From Bacillota bacterium (GTDB taxonomy: Bacteria > Bacillota > Clostridia > Lachnospirales > Lachnospiraceae), in contig JAEZLZ010000103.1 in NCBI GenBank assembly GCA_023415055.1, positions 1 through 64,000 of the forward strand: a stretch of 64,000 bases of DNA, given 5' to 3'. Made by a program: the position numbers and the translations under genes. Shown one piece after another: positions 61,341 through 64,000 of the stretch. Each line of letters begins with the position of its first letter. Within the stretch, counting starts at the first letter, position 1. The notes beneath the pieces were generated by a model. The model saw nothing but the letters and a program-made list of their open reading frames with translations, was not told where the DNA came from and did not search any database.

Positions 61341-63248
61341 ATGGATATTAACCAGTCTTCACTCTCACAATCAAAATTGAGCAAACCCGGAATCGCCCGT
61401 TCAGTGGCCGAGAACAGAACAGTTGCCGAAGCAAACAAAGGAAAAGACATTCCGTTCATGCAGACGAGGTCCAGCCAGAATCCTCCGGAATTAAAGGAAG
61501 GTCAGGTAGTGAAAGGCCAAATCCTTGATCATCGGTATAATGAAGTCAAGATCCAGATCGAGCCCGGAAAGCAGATCGTCACTGCGAAGCTATCCGGAGA
61601 TATTCCCCTTATAATCGGTCAGTCTGCCCGGTTTACTGTGGCCGAAGGCAGCTCAGACCGGCTTATTTTAAAATATCAGCCGGAGAATACCTCTGCCTCT
61701 GAGGCAGCCGTAGAAAAGGCTCTCTCAGCCTCCGGGTTGCCAATGACTGACCGAAACCGCACGATCGTTGATGCGCTTTTGAACCATACTATGCCGGTAG
61801 ACAAGCAGACCCTGCAGACTTTGATTAAATTATCTAACCGTAATCCGGAAGCCTCTCCACTGACCCTGGTGCTTATGCTGAAAAATAATATACCTATGAC
61901 ATCGTCGAATATACGCCAGTTTGAAGCATATCAGAATGGTTCCGGCCAGTTATTAAAAGATATACAAGCCTTAACGAAAGATCTTATTCAACTGCTTCCT
62001 ACAGATAATGAGAGCTTTTTAGGAACGAGTGAGACACAGGCCCCTATCCTAAAGATGAAGCAACAGCTGATGAAACTTGTTGTCAGTGGCAATCATACCT
62101 CTGATCGGTCAGCTATCCCGCTCAATCAAGTGTTCCGTCCGGAAGACTTACAGCAGCTCCTTGATACCCTTACTCAAAAATCGGTTGAGCGACCGATAAC
62201 AGCTGAGAATGTGGAACCGGACTCAATGGTCCGTCTATTCTCACAGCTTAAGGAAGGTACCCTCACCCTCCATGAGGCAAAGAAGCTGGTGTCATTCTTC
62301 TATCCTGAAACAGAGCAGGGATTTTTATCTGACCAAGCGGATCCTATGAAGTTTATGACTGCCGAACAAAGCACTCCCCTACCGGAGATCATTCAAGCTT
62401 TCTCGGAGCAGTATTCCATAGCCACAGACTATGTTAGAAGTGTCCCGACCCTATTATCCCCAGATGAGCTTAACACCTTTAAAAATATGCTCCTTGAAAC
62501 CCCAGCCCTCTCTCCCATCGCAGAGCGGCTGAATCAAACAGCGCTATCCGCATCTGAAGTACTCCGTCTTATTCAGGATAACCTGAATGGTGTGGATGAC
62601 AAGACTGCCCTTACCCTGTTATCTTCATCTACATATCAAAAGATCTTGGAACAAGCCTTTCATGACCGATGGACCATAACACCAGAGAAGCTGTCAAATA
62701 AAGCTGATGTCAAGAAACTCTATGATAAGCTGTTAGAGGACATGGATAAGCTGAATATGATCACTAAGTCTGGAAAGCTACCGGAGGATGAATCGAATCT
62801 TCGTGAGCCGGTGAAAAATCTCCAGGAAAATCTCCGTTTTATGAGGGATTTAAATGAGATGTTTACTTATCTGCAACTGCCCGTGCAGTTACAAAAGCAG
62901 GATATTCACAGTGAGCTCTATGTCTATACACGAAAGAAGGCTTTACAAACCGGAGAGAACCTAAGCGTATTGCTTCATCTGGATATGAATCATCTTGGTT
63001 CTATGAACATACATATCCAAATGGATCATAATATCATTCGTGCCAAATTCTATATGGAAGATAAAGATGCCAAGGAATTAGTGTCGGAGAATATTATGAC
63101 TCTTACGCAGGCACTGAAAAAAAAGGGATATCATCTTCAATGTGAAGTGAATGCTTCCTATGAAAAGCCCGATTTTAGCAGGGATTTCATTGATGAGGGT
63201 ATTACGGAGGGTGAGACAAAGCGTTACACCTTTGATATTCGAACTTAA
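61341..63248 (+). CDS. FliK-like flagellar hook-length control domain protein
   Basis: A 635-residue soluble protein. The N-terminal region (MDINQSSLSQSKLS, then ELKEGQVVKGQILDHRYNEVKIQIEP) has an OB-like strand pattern; a long, low-complexity middle separates it from a C-terminal domain (about 500-620) with the Flg_hook/FliK pattern LQLPVQLQKQDIHSELYVY, LSVLLHLDMNHLGSMNIHIQ and IMTLTQALKKKGYHLQCEV. FliK measures hook length and switches export specificity, but this one is outside any flagellar operon. GGAGGAAGAGG precedes the ATG, and a sigma-D-like promoter lies upstream. Length and domain order fit; the specific role is inferred. Confidence 0.7.
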   Translation: MDINQSSLSQSKLSKPGIARSVAENRTVAEANKGKDIPFMQTRSSQNPPELKEGQVVKGQILDHRYNEVKIQIEPGKQIVTAKLSGDIPLIIGQSARFTVAEGSSDRLILKYQPENTSASEAAVEKALSASGLPMTDRNRTIVDALLNHTMPVDKQTLQTLIKLSNRNPEASPLTLVLMLKNNIPMTSSNIRQFEAYQNGSGQLLKDIQALTKDLIQLLPTDNESFLGTSETQAPILKMKQQLMKLVVSGNHTSDRSAIPLNQVFRPEDLQQLLDTLTQKSVERPITAENVEPDSMVRLFSQLKEGTLTLHEAKKLVSFFYPETEQGFLSDQADPMKFMTAEQSTPLPEIIQAFSEQYSIATDYVRSVPTLLSPDELNTFKNMLLETPALSPIAERLNQTALSASEVLRLIQDNLNGVDDKTALTLLSSSTYQKILEQAFHDRWTITPEKLSNKADVKKLYDKLLEDMDKLNMITKSGKLPEDESNLREPVKNLQENLRFMRDLNEMFTYLQLPVQLQKQDIHSELYVYTRKKALQTGENLSVLLHLDMNHLGSMNIHIQMDHNIIRAKFYMEDKDAKELVSENIMTLTQALKKKGYHLQCEVNASYEKPDFSRDFIDEGITEGETKRYTFDIRT

Positions 63249-63260
63249 GAAGGACGAAAA

Positions 63261-63333
63261 AGGATGCTGCAGAATAGGAATACCATTGTAATTGTATCTC
63301 TTACTACAATGGTATTCCTATTTTACAGCATCC
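63261..63333. terminator. Bidirectional terminator between FliK-like and PilZ genes
   Basis: GGATGCTG (63262-63269) and CAGCATCC (63326-63333) close a stem that continues as AATAGGAATACCATTGTA against its complement. The long stem lies between convergent genes. Confidence 0.8.
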
Positions 63334-63372
63334 AAATATTGATTAAAGCCGTAAGGGCCTTCGGTGCTTACC

Positions 63373-63723
63373 CTATTCCGCACCGCTTAACTTCTTATCA
63401 TAATCCTCAAATACATAGGATAATACATCTGCCATACCAACGAATTCACAGCCATAGAGAATGCTGTCTTCCTCTTCCTGTGCGCGAATAATCTCGACAA
63501 CACATCGCAAGGTATCCTCTGTTCCCAAATTAATATTTGCCGTAAAATAATAACCCATCGGTAATACACTTTGGGTTCGGAAGCCTATCCCTGTCTTTGA
63601 AATATTGACTACATCAATCGGTGCATGTAAATCCGTAACCTGCTCATGATTCTGTTTGTACAGATTGCAAATCTCCAGTGTTAATGTCACTGGCATTCTC
63701 TTCGCTTTTCTTCTCTCTTCCAC
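63373..63723 (-). CDS. PilZ domain protein (c-di-GMP receptor)
   Basis: About 116 residues forming one PilZ domain. The c-di-GMP-binding signature is RRKAKRMPV (Rx3R region) at the N-terminus and DVVNISKTGIGFRT (D/NxSxxG) at about residue 43. The start is taken as the GTG at 63723, seven bases after GGAGG; an upstream ATG in frame would cover the ribosome binding site. It is probably a motility or surface regulator and can be read with the GGDEF-EAL enzyme at 4-6 kb. Confidence 0.87.
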   Translation of the reverse strand: MEERRKAKRMPVTLTLEICNLYKQNHEQVTDLHAPIDVVNISKTGIGFRTQSVLPMGYYFTANINLGTEDTLRCVVEIIRAQEEEDSILYGCEFVGMADVLSYVFEDYDKKLSGAE

Positions 63724-63836
63724 TGTAATCCCTCCAAAATTCTTATCGTTTTCACTATAATTCCTATCATAATTATACCGTAATAAATTTAGATATACAA
63801 TCAAAAGATACAAAAAACGACATGCAATTCAATCGA

Positions 63837-64000
63837 TTACAACAAAGAATCCATCATTTCCTTTACCAGAAGGTTAACCTTGCCAGGATCGGCTTTTCCT
63901 TTCATTTCCTTCATTGTCTGACCAACAATAAAGCCCATCGCTTTTGTCTTACCGCTCTGATAATCGGTAACCGATTGCGGGTTGTCAGCAATGATCTTCT
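63837..64000 (-). CDS. gatB: Aspartyl/glutamyl-tRNA amidotransferase subunit B, C-terminal part (partial)
   Basis: The window ends inside this gene. The last 54 codons read KIIADNPQSVTDYQSG..., MGFIVGQTMKEMKGKADPG and NLLVKEMMDSLL before TAA at 63837-63839. This is the YqeY-like tail domain of GatB, which makes Gln-tRNA and Asn-tRNA by transamidation together with GatA and GatC. The rest lies to the right of the window. Confidence 0.93.
   Translation of the reverse strand, partial: KIIADNPQSVTDYQSGKTKAMGFIVGQTMKEMKGKADPGKVNLLVKEMMDSLL

Noticed and set aside
1..64000. CRISPR array, prophage, integrase or insertion sequence
   Set aside because: No regularly spaced repeats, transposase or integrase motifs were found; the repeats present are single hairpins.

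Overview
The window is a low-GC, strongly strand-biased piece of a Firmicute chromosome, most likely a Clostridia member of the Lachnospiraceae. Pointers are pyruvate formate-lyase with its activase, a cysteine T-box leader, the NifU-like/GGGtGRT gene pair, LUD and DegV proteins, DUF4349 and HelD, strong AGGAGG ribosome binding sites and consensus sigma-A promoters. No phage, insertion sequence, CRISPR array or rRNA was seen. Almost every gene is on the minus strand; the exceptions are the first gene, a glycosyltransferase and small protein near 3 kb, the DegV/LUD/small-protein unit at 25-27 kb, and a FliK-like gene at 61 kb.

Layout. 1-4 kb: fucose-isomerase-like enzyme, Hsp20, GT2-GtrA fusion, small protein. 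4-11 kb: PAS-GGDEF-EAL protein, an MFS transporter pseudogene with an internal deletion, a monooxygenase-like protein, a large Ig-like surface protein. 11-20 kb: MgtC, then a solute-responsive unit: anchored binding protein, histidine kinase and AraC-type regulator (arranged like HptA-HptS-HptR) next to a binding protein, fused permease and ATPase (arranged like AfuABC); sugar phosphates are as plausible a substrate as iron. 20-25 kb: GGGtGRT protein with an IscU/NifU-like scaffold, an HD-domain gene remnant, a left-handed beta-helix protein, topoisomerase III. 25-31 kb: DegV-LUD-small membrane protein, glyA, and a deoD-deoC-cdd nucleoside salvage operon. 31-39 kb: secreted protein, DNA polymerase IV, DUF4349 lipoprotein, giant Ig-decorated 5'-nucleotidase. 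39-45 kb: T-box-cysE-cysS-mrnC, ispF, an ASKHA/2Fe-2S protein, tRNA-Met and tRNA-Val. 45-51 kb: HelD, an ABC-2 exporter, histidine phosphatase. 51-61 kb: pflBA and gltBD. 61-64 kb: FliK-like protein behind a sigma-D-like promoter, a PilZ protein, and the 3' end of gatB.

Between genes the window is rich in long (70-130 bp) imperfect palindromes at the ends of transcription units. Two recurrent families stand out. Family A (42041-42147, 47504-47612) has TGTCAAAAG outer arms and a stem that differs in sequence but keeps its pairing. Family B (34546-34682, 45083-45178) has a covarying stem and a conserved tail. These, the GGGtGRT/NifU-like pair and the HptASR/AfuABC-like locus are the best candidates for undescribed biology. 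Two decayed genes (MFS, HD) carry internal deletions.

All functions are inferred from reading motifs in the sequence; no database search was run.
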